From NCBI GenBank assembly GCA_944325345.1, contig CALUZV010000001.1:1-64000 (forward strand): 64,000 nt of DNA, given 5' to 3'. Both the position numbers and the translations under genes were made by a program. Shown piece by piece: positions 37,317-46,700 of this stretch. Numbering within the stretch: the first letter of the stretch is position 1; every line of letters begins with the position of its first letter. The notes under the pieces are model-generated. The model did not search any database. It saw nothing but the letters and a program-made list of their open reading frames with translations, and was not told the origin of the DNA. Origin of the DNA: an uncultured Parabacteroides sp. GTDB lineage: Bacteria > Bacteroidota > Bacteroidia > Bacteroidales > Tannerellaceae.

Positions 37317-39281
37317 TTATGTCGTTTTTGTATTATCGCACAAATGTAAGGAAAAAAACATCTCCTTCAACTCCCCGCTGGTCTTCTGGATGGCGCGGAT
37401 GTCGTGTAACAGCAACTTGCGCTGGTAAACAGCCAGGAGATAGATGGGCAAACCGACGGGGAAGAACAATCCGACCGCGAGGCCGCGCTTCCCGGTCAGA
37501 CGGAGGTTCAGGCGGTTGTAGCCGCCGATAATCGGGTAGTCCATCAATTTGTTGAGCAAGAGATTCTGGTCGGAGTTCGAAAGTTCCTCTACGAGACTCT
37601 CCATCTCCTCGGCCAGCGCCTCCGCAGTATGGTCCTTGCCGCCCTGCTTCCAGAAACGGAAGTAATTGACCCAGCGGCGATGGGTCGAGATATAGGTTTG
37701 ACAATCCGCCACTAACTTTTCGAGACGCGGGAGGAGCGCGGCATAATCGGGGGTGTAGATGATGACCTCCTTGCGTTCTACCTTACGACCCGGGCGTTTG
37801 CCGACGAGATTCTTGAGGGCGTTCAGGTAAGTGTCTGCGTTCATAATCACCGAGTCGTTCGCCGCCTTATACGTCAGGAAGATGCCGAGCGGAGCCAAAA
37901 CCGCCGAGCTGAGCCACATGCCTTCCCAGGCCGCCCAGACGCCGTCGCGCGCCATCTTAAATCCTATATTATCTACAATATAATAGAATATAAACAAGAT
38001 GACGGAGATGACCACCGGCATACCCAGTCCTCCTTTCCTTATTATAGCCCCCAACGGTGCACCGATGAAGAAAAAGACCAGGCAGGCGAAGGAAAGGGTA
38101 AATTTCTTGTGCCACTCCGTCAAATGGCGGCGGACCTTATAGGCTTCGTCGCCAACAGTGGCTGCCTTGAAGTAATTGTCGGTGCGGATATTCTCGGCGC
38201 GGTTGCGGGCACGCTTCAGGATGTTAGCCTTCTCCGAGGGAGAGGCGGCAGTATAGAGGCTGTCGAAATTGAGGACAATATCGCCGGAATAAGCGATTAC
38301 GTCGTACGACTCGCCCGCCTTGCGAAGGCTGTCGGGGGTAGAGAGCGGTTCCCGCGCCTTGGCGCTGTAAGACTGTTTGTAAGAGAGGCGGTAGAGATGC
38401 TCAGCCTGTTGGTTCTTGACACTGTCCAGGCGGAGGGTCATCGAGTCGATGGAGGTTTGCAAATCCGTCAGGTTCTTGCCCATGTACTGATTTTGCATCA
38501 GGGATTCGTCGGTGCGGTTGAAATTCGCGTCGAACTCTATCAGAATATCTTTCGTCTGGAAAGTCTCGCGACGGTAAGGGACGGCCTTTTGCGCCGAAGC
38601 GGTCTTGTTCTGGCTGCGGAGGTTTTCGAAGGACTCGCCGTTGAAAAGAGAAAGGACGAGATAAAGTTTGTCGGCGGAAGTCTTCAGACGACCGGAATCG
38701 GCCACGATGACGCGGGCGTTATTGAAACCGTCGGAGTAGTCGTAGATCATCAGGTCGCGGAGCAGTCCCGTCTCCGTATCCTTATGCTTCACATAGACAT
38801 TAAAGCCTGTAATTTCTTTATAGAACACGCCCTCAGGGATTTCTAGTTCCGGAGATTTCTGGCGCATGGAGTAGAGCAAGGTATAAAGCTTTACCTGCAC
38901 CACGGGCATGACATTGTTTTGGAAGAAGAAAGCGCCAACCGATACGAAACAAATCGTGATAATCAGCGGACGCATAATGTGGATAAGCGAGATACCGGCG
39001 GACTTCATCGCGAGCAATTCCAAGCGTTCGCCCAAGTTTCCGAACGTCATCAGAGAAGCCAACAAAATCGCCAGCGGAAGTGCCATCGGCACAAGGAACA
39101 AGGCGGCATAGAAGAACATTTCCGCCAACACCGGGATGCCCAAACCTTTTCCCACCATATCGTCGATGTAGCGCCAAAGGAACTGCATCAAGACGATAAA
39201 CAAACAGATTCCGAACGTCATCAGGAACAACGGCAGGAAGGTTTGCAACATGAACGTATATAATCGTTTTATTCTCAACAT
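37317..39281 (-). CDS. LptF/LptG (YjgP/YjgQ) family permease
   Basis: A 654-residue inner-membrane protein of the LPS transport permease family, which extracts lipopolysaccharide for the Lpt bridge together with LptB. The N terminus MLRIKRLYTFMLQTFLPLFLMTFGI and the first helices, a large periplasmic jellyroll middle (about residues 120-360), and later helices (FFFIGAPLGAIIRKGGLGMP) are typical. The C-terminal 150 residues form a long cytoplasmic-looking tail with two more membrane segments, as in other Bacteroidota members. The promoter is at 39301. It cannot be assigned to F or G by eye. Confidence 0.92.
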   Translation of the reverse strand: MLRIKRLYTFMLQTFLPLFLMTFGICLFIVLMQFLWRYIDDMVGKGLGIPVLAEMFFYAALFLVPMALPLAILLASLMTFGNLGERLELLAMKSAGISLIHIMRPLIITICFVSVGAFFFQNNVMPVVQVKLYTLLYSMRQKSPELEIPEGVFYKEITGFNVYVKHKDTETGLLRDLMIYDYSDGFNNARVIVADSGRLKTSADKLYLVLSLFNGESFENLRSQNKTASAQKAVPYRRETFQTKDILIEFDANFNRTDESLMQNQYMGKNLTDLQTSIDSMTLRLDSVKNQQAEHLYRLSYKQSYSAKAREPLSTPDSLRKAGESYDVIAYSGDIVLNFDSLYTAASPSEKANILKRARNRAENIRTDNYFKAATVGDEAYKVRRHLTEWHKKFTLSFACLVFFFIGAPLGAIIRKGGLGMPVVISVILFIFYYIVDNIGFKMARDGVWAAWEGMWLSSAVLAPLGIFLTYKAANDSVIMNADTYLNALKNLVGKRPGRKVERKEVIIYTPDYAALLPRLEKLVADCQTYISTHRRWVNYFRFWKQGGKDHTAEALAEEMESLVEELSNSDQNLLLNKLMDYPIIGGYNRLNLRLTGKRGLAVGLFFPVGLPIYLLAVYQRKLLLHDIRAIQKTSGELKEMFFSLHLCDNTKTT

Positions 39282-39300
39282 TGCCTAATTAGTTGGGTGG

Positions 39301-39308
39301 CAAAAGTA
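39301..39308 (-). promoter_or_regulatory. Promoter -7 element for the LptF/G-ribBA operon
   Basis: TACTTTTG on the minus strand matches TAnnTTTG, 19 bp before the ATG at 39281. Confidence 0.6.
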
Positions 39309-39384
39309 CGGCAAAAAACGATAATATCCAATAGCTATTCCCCAGCATCTGTCCGGAGTGCGGGAAAAGCGGGCAAATCACTCC

Positions 39385-39771
39385 TCAAATGCCCAAAGTT
39401 CGCTTCAAAACCTCAATCTGCGAATCCCAGAGGTCGATGGCGTCGGCCTTTTCGTCGGGTTCGGCGAAATCGGTAATTTCAAGCGAGGTCGAGGAGGTCA
39501 GTTCCATATAATGGATGGAGAACTCGAAATAATACGGCGTCCCCTTGTCCTCGTCCCAGCGGAAACGGATGCAGTCTTCGGGATGAATCAAAATTGCTGT
39601 TGCCTTCTGCCCTTCTTTGTTCCAATAAAAGGTATATTTGTCCATGTTGATAACCGTAACCTTGTCGGCGAACCATGCCGAAAGGCCGGCCGATGTCGTC
39701 AGGTGATTCCACAGACTACGCCGAGATACCTGATTCAGAACATATTCGATGTGATATTTCTCTTTATTCAT
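39385..39771 (-). CDS. START-like (SRPBCC) domain protein
   Basis: A 128-residue cytoplasmic protein of the START-like/AHSA1-related fold (MNKEKYHIEYVLNQVSRRSLW), a helix-grip hydrophobic cavity type common in Bacteroidota. Typical features are the phrase LSAWFADKV and the C-terminal helix DLWDSQIEVLKRTLG. Ligand unknown. It is a single-gene unit with no close partner. Confidence 0.8.
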   Translation of the reverse strand: MNKEKYHIEYVLNQVSRRSLWNHLTTSAGLSAWFADKVTVINMDKYTFYWNKEGQKATAILIHPEDCIRFRWDEDKGTPYYFEFSIHYMELTSSTSLEITDFAEPDEKADAIDLWDSQIEVLKRTLGI

Positions 39772-39932
39772 GCCTTTATGGTATTAAAACGCGGAGCAAG
39801 ATAGAGAAAAGTATTTAAACTGCCAACATTTTTCTGCGAAAAAAGTTTCTCAAAATTAATTGCTTAGAAGAAGGCTCAAAAAAGGGTCGAAAAAAAGTAT
39901 CCGAAATGTTTGTTCAAATCAAAAATTAGGCA

Positions 39933-39940
39933 TACCTTTG
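39933..39940 (+). promoter_or_regulatory. Promoter -7 element for tRNA-Met
   Basis: TACCTTTG, an exact TAnnTTTG match, with a TTTG near 39909-39912. It is 24 bp before the tRNA. Confidence 0.7.
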
Positions 39941-39963
39941 CAGCGTCAAAATAAAGAAATGAT

Positions 39964-40037
39964 GGCGAGATAGCTCAGCTGGTTAGAGCGCATGATTCAT
40001 AATCATGAGGTCCCGAGTTCAATCCTCGGTCTCGCTA
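39964..40037 (+). tRNA. tRNA-Met (anticodon CAT, elongator type)
   Basis: A 74-nt cloverleaf GGCGAGA...TCTCGCT with discriminator A and anticodon CAT in the loop GATTCATAATC. The 7-bp acceptor pairs fully at position 1, unlike initiator tRNA. An Ile tRNA with modified CAT (lysidine) cannot be excluded, but the ATTCATAAT loop and stem resemble elongator Met. A terminator hairpin follows. Confidence 0.9.
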
Positions 40038-40044
40038 CAAAAGC

Positions 40045-40080
40045 AAAAGCAGTTATTCCGATGGAGTAGCTGCTTTTTTT
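40045..40080 (+). terminator. Terminator of tRNA-Met
   Basis: AAAAGCAG (40045-40052) pairs with CTGCTTTT (40070-40077), followed by a T run. Confidence 0.8.
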
Positions 40081-40114
40081 GTGCCGGTTCTTGAGGTTTT
40101 CTTATTTGAATGCG

Positions 40115-40122
40115 TACCTTTG
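40115..40122 (+). promoter_or_regulatory. Promoter -7 element for the small gene at 40158
   Basis: TACCTTTG, an exact TAnnTTTG match, 35 bp before the ATG at 40158. It supports that the small ORF is, or was, a real gene. Confidence 0.6.
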
Positions 40123-40157
40123 CCCCCAATAAGTAGGATAAATAATGATAAGTAAAT

Positions 40158-40434
40158 ATGGAAGAACAATTATCGAGACTCTATTTAAAAGATGGACAAA
40201 ACGCACTCCAATACGTGCAGAGTTTGAATCAAAACGTGAGGCAGATTGCGATAGAAGCGATATTAGAATGTTCGAAATTGGGTTATCCGCTGAACAACAT
40301 GGAGATTACCAGCAAAGCACGAGACCTGATGCGCAAAAAATCTGTTCACTATTGATCATATACCCCAAACTATCATCAAACTGAAACGCCCGGCCAAAGA
40401 GGTGCTCGACTATTATTATCAGCAACTAAGATAA
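40158..40434 (+). pseudogene. Small helical protein gene with a frameshift at an A6 run
   Basis: The ATG at 40158 opens a 65-codon frame (MEEQLSRLYLKDGQNALQYV...) that stops at 40355, just after an AAAAAA run at 40335-40340. One base further along, a frame continues without stop from that run: LFTIDHIPQTIIKLKRPAKE and on to a stop at 40434, ending in DYYYQQLR. The joined product would be about 91 residues. The second part looks as protein-like as the first, so a one-base insertion in the A run is the simplest reading. A sequencing error or programmed slippage are alternatives. No family recognised. Confidence 0.5.
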
Positions 40435-40579
40435 TCTACCCTACCCTTCTCTTTCCCTCCTTGCCGACTTTTTGACACAACCCCAAGGACTTTTTGCTAC
40501 GACCTGCCGGCCAAGGATAGGTCTTTTTCCTCAAAAGAGTAGTACTTTCGCCCAGTTATTATTAATATAAGGTATATAT

Positions 40580-42709
40580 ATGAAGTTTAAACATCTACTT
40601 TTGGCCGGTCTCCTCTTGGGTTCGACCGGTATGGTATCGGCGCAACGGCTGCCTGATAAAATGTCGGCTTACACAAAGCTAAAAGTTTTTCAACACCGAA
40701 AGAATTCGCTGCGCAGCACGGACGACAAGCTCCAAGCTTTTATCAAAGTAAACGATGAAAGCGCTTGGGAGAAACTACGCGCCTCAGGTTGCGACATCCA
40801 AACGCAAATTGGAGACATTGCGACTATCGCTATTCCTTACGATGCGGTCGAAGCCATCAGCCAATTAGCGGAGATTGAAAGCGTCGAAGCTGCCCAACCA
40901 ATGTCTCTAAAAATGGATTCAGCGCTGAAATATGCCAATGTCTTGCCACTCCATGAAGGGAAAGGATTATCTTCTCCGTATAAAGGCAAAGGGGTTGTCG
41001 TGGGCGTAGTGGATGTCGGATTTGAATTCACGCATCCCAACTTTTATAGCGAAGACGGGAAAGAGTTCCGCATCAAGTATGTCTGGGACCAAAAGATAAA
41101 TAAGGAATATCGTACCGAGGATGAAATTCTCGCCGCCCACTATTCTGCGGATGCCGATACCGGAACGCACGGCACCCATGTAACCGGTATCGCTGCCGGA
41201 GGTGGTTTCGGTTCTTTATATAAAGGTGTGGCACCAGAAAGCGATATGGCTATTGTTGCCTCGACCTTTCGAGATGCGGATCTTGTCAATGCGTGCAATC
41301 AGATTCAGCAATTTGCCGAAAGCGAAGGCAAGCCTTGTGTCATTAACATGAGTCTCGGTGGACATGTCGGTGCCCACGACGGTTCTTCTTACTGCGAACA
41401 AATGCTCAACCGGCTGACCGGTCCCGGACGTATCATCTGCGTTTCCGCCGGGAATGAAGGCGATATGCCTCTTTATCTGGAAGCTACCCAGCCAAGCGAT
41501 ACACTTTATACCGTCATCTTACGAACAGATGTTAGCGATCCTACAGCCATAGTCGATATATGGGGAGAAGGCTCGATGTTCGATCACTATACGGTCGGCC
41601 TGCAAATGACGGATTTGAACGAACTTTCATCCTCTTCCCTCACTCCGGATTTTGTCTTTTCCACACGCACGCTCACGGATATAGTATCTACCGAGACATT
41701 CGACAACGGTTGCGAATTTACGATTTCCTCTGCTGTCCATCCGGTCAATTTACGAAACAACACGCAAGTCCAGATCCAATATCCCGAGCAACCCATAGAA
41801 GCAGAAGGACAAATTCTTGTTCTTTCGTTGGTTCCCGAGAAGCCGGGGCAGGCTGTTCAAGCTTGGGCCTCTTACAATGCTATATTCTGGGATGGTGGAA
41901 AGACTCAACTTCTTGCTAATGGACGCACAGACTACACTATAGGTATTCCGGCTACTTGCGAGGATATCATCACGGTCGGTGCCTACGCAACCAAAGATTC
42001 CATCATTAACCTTTTCGGGCAAAAACTTCCTTATAACCTTGCCAATAAAACAGGAGAGCTTGCCTATTTCTCCAGCTTAGGACCGACCGGAGACGGCCGC
42101 ATCAAACCGGACATCACCGCCCCGGGACATACCGTCGTTTCTTCCTATAATAAAAAAGGAATAGCAGGTATGGAGGATTTCGTTGTCATGCAAACCGGAT
42201 TCAAGAATGAACCATATCTCTGGGGAGCCAGCAGCGGAACGTCCATGTCCTGTCCTTTCACAACAGGTGTTATTGCCCTTTGGCTCCAAGCCAATCCCAC
42301 GCTGACGCCGGACGACATTAAGGATGTCTTTTCCCGCACCGCTATCCAAGACCAGAATCTGAGCTATCCGAATAACATCTGGGGATATGGCAAAATAGAT
42401 GCCTACAAAGGTTTGTTAGATATTTTGGGCACCACGCCGACGGCCAACGAAAACATCTTCACGGAATCTCCTGCCGAAGCAGTTTCCGTCTATGCCCAAA
42501 ACGAAACCATCCATGTCCGCTGGGCCGAAATGCCGGAGAGTGCAAACATCCGCATCTACGATATGAACGGCCGCTTGGTTGCCGAACGGCAATTCAATAC
42601 CGTCTCCTCCATCGACCAAAGCATTCCGATGTCCTCCACCAGCACCGGTGTTTACATCGTGAAGATAGAAACGGAAGATGGCTTGGCAAGCCGCAAGATA
42701 AAACTCTGA
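40580..42709 (+). CDS. Secreted S8 family serine protease (subtilase) with sorting-like C terminus
   Basis: A 709-residue exported subtilisin-like protease. After a signal peptide (MKFKHLLLAGLLLGSTGMVS) and a short prodomain-like segment come the catalytic Asp in VVVGVVDVGFEFTHP, His in GTHGTHVTGIAAGG and Ser in GASSGTSMSCPFTTG. A large insertion separates His and Ser. The last 80 residues end in IRIYDMNGRLVAER, then GVYIVKIETEDGLASRKIKL, the pattern of a type IX secretion C-terminal sorting domain. I infer surface or secreted protease activity. A TACTTTCG box at 40543-40550 may be the -7 element. Confidence 0.93.
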   Translation: MKFKHLLLAGLLLGSTGMVSAQRLPDKMSAYTKLKVFQHRKNSLRSTDDKLQAFIKVNDESAWEKLRASGCDIQTQIGDIATIAIPYDAVEAISQLAEIESVEAAQPMSLKMDSALKYANVLPLHEGKGLSSPYKGKGVVVGVVDVGFEFTHPNFYSEDGKEFRIKYVWDQKINKEYRTEDEILAAHYSADADTGTHGTHVTGIAAGGGFGSLYKGVAPESDMAIVASTFRDADLVNACNQIQQFAESEGKPCVINMSLGGHVGAHDGSSYCEQMLNRLTGPGRIICVSAGNEGDMPLYLEATQPSDTLYTVILRTDVSDPTAIVDIWGEGSMFDHYTVGLQMTDLNELSSSSLTPDFVFSTRTLTDIVSTETFDNGCEFTISSAVHPVNLRNNTQVQIQYPEQPIEAEGQILVLSLVPEKPGQAVQAWASYNAIFWDGGKTQLLANGRTDYTIGIPATCEDIITVGAYATKDSIINLFGQKLPYNLANKTGELAYFSSLGPTGDGRIKPDITAPGHTVVSSYNKKGIAGMEDFVVMQTGFKNEPYLWGASSGTSMSCPFTTGVIALWLQANPTLTPDDIKDVFSRTAIQDQNLSYPNNIWGYGKIDAYKGLLDILGTTPTANENIFTESPAEAVSVYAQNETIHVRWAEMPESANIRIYDMNGRLVAERQFNTVSSIDQSIPMSSTSTGVYIVKIETEDGLASRKIKL

Positions 42710-42723
42710 TTCACTTGTCCCCG

Positions 42724-42812
42724 TTGGTGTACACAGCCCACTAATGCTGGTGGGCACTGTACACCAATAGTGGTGGGCATCAGACACCAAGGGTGGTGGG
42801 GTAGACACACCA
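42724..42812. repeat. Palindromic block H (TTGGTGTACA...TGTACACCAA)
   Basis: A 10-bp outer palindrome TTGGTGTACA (42724-42733) and TGTACACCAA (42758-42767) encloses an inner GCCCAC/GTGGGC hairpin. Two further GGTGGGN-ACACCAA units follow to 42812. It is the first element of the 1-kb gene-free stretch 42710-43710, which also holds the 42865/43298 repeats, array I, a terminator and A/T-rich inverted repeats around 43625-43700. Confidence 0.75.
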
Positions 42813-42864
42813 AACCTTAAAATGTCGCATGATGAATTGAATCTAACAAAATAATGCACCATGT

Positions 42865-42976
42865 GCCGCAGGTTGAAACCTACGGCTATTGATAACCCTC
42901 ATTACATTCGGGTTGGAATACTATCTAACTAAACTCTTCCCCTGTTTTAGGGGAAGTCCCCGGAGGGGGATGGGGA
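42865..42976. repeat. Dispersed 110-bp repeat, copy 1
   Basis: Begins GCCGCAGGTTGAAACC and ends in GGGGGATGGGG. The second copy at 43298-43402 is roughly 90 percent identical by eye. It carries an inverted repeat CTTCCCCTG...CAGGGGAAG/CCCCGAAGGGGG. A trimmed inverted relic is at about 3924-3952, beyond array A. Confidence 0.75.
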
Positions 42977-43008
42977 ACTTTGACCTCAACTTGTCGCATG
43001 ATGAATTT

Positions 43009-43277
43009 TTTTACCCACCAACTACTTTTGGGTTAAAACCGGATGAATATTTACCCAGAAGTAGTTGGTGGGTAAATTCCGCCATAATATTTACCCAAAA
43101 GTAGCTGGTGGGTAAATCTCGCCGAAATATTTACTCAAAAGTAGTTGGTGGGTAAATTCCGCCATAATATTTACCCACAAATAGTTGGTGGGTAAATTCC
43201 GCCATAATATTTACCCACAAATAGTTGGTGGGTAAATTCCGCCATAATATTTACCCAAAAGTAGTTGGTGGGTAAAT
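43009..43277. repeat. Palindromic array I (same unit as array A)
   Basis: Seven units on an exact 40-bp period (about 43011, 43050, 43090, 43130, 43170, 43210, 43250). The unit is TTTACCC-13 nt-GGGTAAA as in array A, linked by TATT/CCGCCATAATA-like spacers. Read along the DUF6383 gene (minus strand), six direct copies are closed by one inverted copy, the same plan as in array A. Flanks also match: GACGGAGAAAAT before and ATCATGCGACA after. Confidence 0.9.
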
Positions 43278-43297
43278 ATTTTCTCCGTCAGCGAAGC

Positions 43298-43402
43298 GCC
43301 GCAGGTTGAAACCTACGGCTATCGATAACCCTCATTGCATTCGGGTTGGAATACTATCTGCACTCTTCCCCTGACAGGGGAAGTCCCCGAAGGGGGATGG
43401 GG
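43298..43402. repeat. Dispersed 110-bp repeat, copy 2
   Basis: Second copy of the 42865-42976 element, in the same orientation. The two copies flank array I. Confidence 0.75.
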
Positions 43403-43435
43403 TATACGTAAAGTTGCATCCTCAATTCTCAACTC

Positions 43436-43472
43436 AAAAAGCCCTGCCTCACATTCCTGTAAAGCAGGGCTT
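43436..43472 (-). terminator. Intrinsic terminator of DUF6383 gene 2
   Basis: On the minus strand AAGCCCTGC (43472-43464) pairs with GCAGGGCTT (43447-43439) followed by T residues. It matches the terminator of gene 1 in position and partly in sequence. Confidence 0.85.
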
Positions 43473-43710
43473 CCATTTTGTTTTCCGCCTTTCATCCCTC
43501 ACGGGATTAGTCCGTCGGATAGAACTTTATTTTTCAATTACACTTTTATATATTAACAACAAACGTGCTTGTTCCGCCTCGCGGCGTACTTGGAGCCCGA
43601 AGGCTCCACGCAACTTGTTATTCAATTCACAATTGAGAATTGACAATTGACAATTTTCAAGTTGCCTCTAATCATTGTCAATTGTCCATTGTTAATTGTC
43701 CATCTGAAAG

Positions 43711-46700
43711 TTAGCGGACACTAACTTTCACTGCTTCTTCACCATCCACGCTTACGATTGCGATACCAGCCGGTACGCTAATTGTAGCGTTGTCAGAAGT
43801 GAGGACTTCGTTAGCAACGATCTGGCCGAGGATTGTAGAGATAACTACATTCTTGCCAGCAGCGTTCTTGATGTTGATTGCACCGTCGGTTGCGATGATC
43901 TTAACTTCGGTAGCTGAGACGCCTTCGTTGGCGGTCGGAGCGGCAGCGTTTTCAATCTGGAACAACATTGCACCGTCTCTGTCAGACCATGTCAATCTTT
44001 CATTCCAAGATGAGAGATAACGTTCACCAGAAGAGATGCCACTATCATTACCCTCTACATCTTTTGAATTGTCATCAGCCTTAGTCTGACGGATGTAATA
44101 GAAGCCATCAGCATCAGCTGCTTCGATAATTTGCCACTTGAAGCGTTTCAAACCACCCCAGATGTCGCGATTGTCATCATTAGCCCTTTCAGCAACATAC
44201 TTCGTTTCACCCTTAACAGTCATTGTCAATGTGTCGCGAGTTTCATTGATAGAAGCAGCCTTGAACATTACTTTCGTATAGTCTGCAGACCACTGATATA
44301 CTCTATCGTATGCTCCATCAGCAACATAATAAGCAACAGAATCTGTCGGATTGAACAAGAACATTCTTTCGCCGTTTTCAGCAGCTACACCCTTAGTAAT
44401 ATAGAATGACGGAACGATAGCATCTTCGTCTGTTACATACAGATAATAAGTATCTGCTTCGTTTTCATTAACTACGATACCATCACGGTTTTCATCCATT
44501 GTAATGTAGTTGCCACGATCGCTCATGATAGTTACATGACCTTCGTTAGCCGGCCAGCTGATGTCTGCAGGTTGATCTGCCAAATACGTCTTGATTTCAC
44601 GAGCTTCTGATACTGATGCATAAACAGCGTCAGTTGTCTCATATTGATATTCTTTGGCACTTTCATTATAATACAGTTCGACAGCTTTATTCTCACCAGC
44701 TGGAGCTACTTGGAGACTAGCGAATACATTATTATTATTTGTCCATTTGATCAAAGAAACAGAACCATCTACATTTTCCTTGATAATGAACTGATCTGCA
44801 TAATCTTTATCTTTCAAACGTTCACCAACCGCTGAGCTTACTTCAGACAAATACTTCCCTGTTTCAGCACCATCATTAATATACTGTAAGTGATATGTAT
44901 AAGCTTTAACTTTATCTCCTTCCGGAACATTATCGATAGACTGAGTATTTTCGTTGAAGTAAACATATACACGAGATATTTCTCTTGTAGCTGTTCTATT
45001 CAATTGCCATTGAGCTGCTGCATTGATGTCATTAGTTAAATATTCTGAATTCAACCAATCATTTTCATCAACTTGTGCATACAGCATATTAGAAGTATCA
45101 TGTTTATCGCGGGCAAATGCTAATGTACGGATAGTACCAGTTTCTTCTGTTACGAAGCCTGCAAACGCATCAACATCTTCTACCGGAATCAACTGAATAA
45201 CCAAGTTAGCAGTAATAGGCTCAACACCATCTACCGGATCTACTGTATAAGTATTAACACCAGCAGTTCTTACCGTATAGGCCTTTACGTTCATTGTCTG
45301 AGTTGCATTTGCAGCAAGTAAAGAATTGCGGCTGATGCTCATCGAATAACGGTCAGTTCCTTCTTCCGTAAACAATTGAGTCGTGAAAGATATTCCTGTT
45401 TCACGGTTAGTGAATGTTACATTTGCACCATCTACAGCAGTAATAACATATTGGAATGAAGGATAATCTGTATCTGCAATAGCAGCGCCCTTAGCTTCCC
45501 ATTGGAAAGCGCCGCCATCAGTAGCACCTACAGTCAGATACTTGTTATTCAAATCGCTATTACCAGAAACGAATCTAATATTATAGATAGCGGCTTCTTT
45601 CGTAGTCTTCAACAATGTCTTACCCTGAATTACAGAAGAAGATTGCAGACGGAAGATATGACGAGATTCACTACCTGTATAACTTACCAAGTGCTGATAA
45701 GAGTTCTCGTAAGAAGTTACAGACAATTTTGCAGTTGCATGAGACTGATCATCTGTGCCAGCATAGCCCGCAGACTTCTGATAATAGAAATCATTAACTA
45801 CCAATTCATACGGATAGTTGTCATTGTTTGCAAAATTATCGTTGATAGTAAAGCAAGCATTGTGAATCATCAAGTCGTTGCCTTCTGCATCAGATGCGTT
45901 TTCCTCATAAATGAAAGAATTACCCTGTGCTTCTACCAAGACAAAGCCTGCACCATTAGCACGATCAGAATCTGTACCTTCCTGAGTTTGAGTTGAGCTA
46001 AGAGCAATCAAAGTAGAAGACAACCAATTGATTTGCTCCGGCTTAAGATTCGGAGTAACTTGATTTGCATTACCTACAAATTTCGGATTCGTAAAGAAAT
46101 ATACACCGGCAGGGATAAACAAATCTGTGCCGTTGTCGTCTGCGTTAGTCAATGTATAATCTTCTACAACCTGATAAGCCCACACACGACCTGTAGCAAA
46201 AAGATTATTCTGAACTTCTACATTAGCCAACTGAGGTTGAGCAGCCAAGTTGAAACCATAACCGTTGTAGAGGGCATTCAAATCCGCAATCTTAGCCGGC
46301 GTTGTTGTCAGACGAGAGAGTGCTGTTTCTAAAGCAGTACTTTCGGGAACAATAGAAACTGTACCACCAGCCAACAACAAAGCACCTTGTTCAGATGTAG
46401 GTTCAGTTCCTTCTTCGCCACCTAATTCAGCTTTTGCATTAACAAGCTTCATTACTGCAGAGCCTGCATAAGGAACTTTTGATTCTGCTGCATCCTCCGT
46501 ATCGGCGATTGTACCATCCTCATTCTTATCATAATCGAAATAGAATGTGAAATTATTACCCTCATCTGACGGATAAACCATATCTTCACCAACTTTCTTA
46601 GGAACGACAAGTTGATTATTAGCGTCAAATGCCAAAGTATCCTTTGTTACATAATTGGTAAAGATGTAATACTGATCATCACTGCCCTGATTCGTAGGAA

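Noticed and set aside
36102..37349. Long open frame antisense to ribBA
   Set aside because: A shadow of a well-defined enzyme gene with no recognisable motif.
40145..40384. Alternative 79-codon frame over the small gene
   Set aside because: It has no protein-like pattern compared with the 40158 frame plus its continuation, and its start is further from consensus.
43009..43277. CRISPR-like regular array
   Set aside because: The spacers are nearly identical, the unit is a simple hairpin, orientation changes at the end, and no cas genes are near. The same holds for the other arrays.
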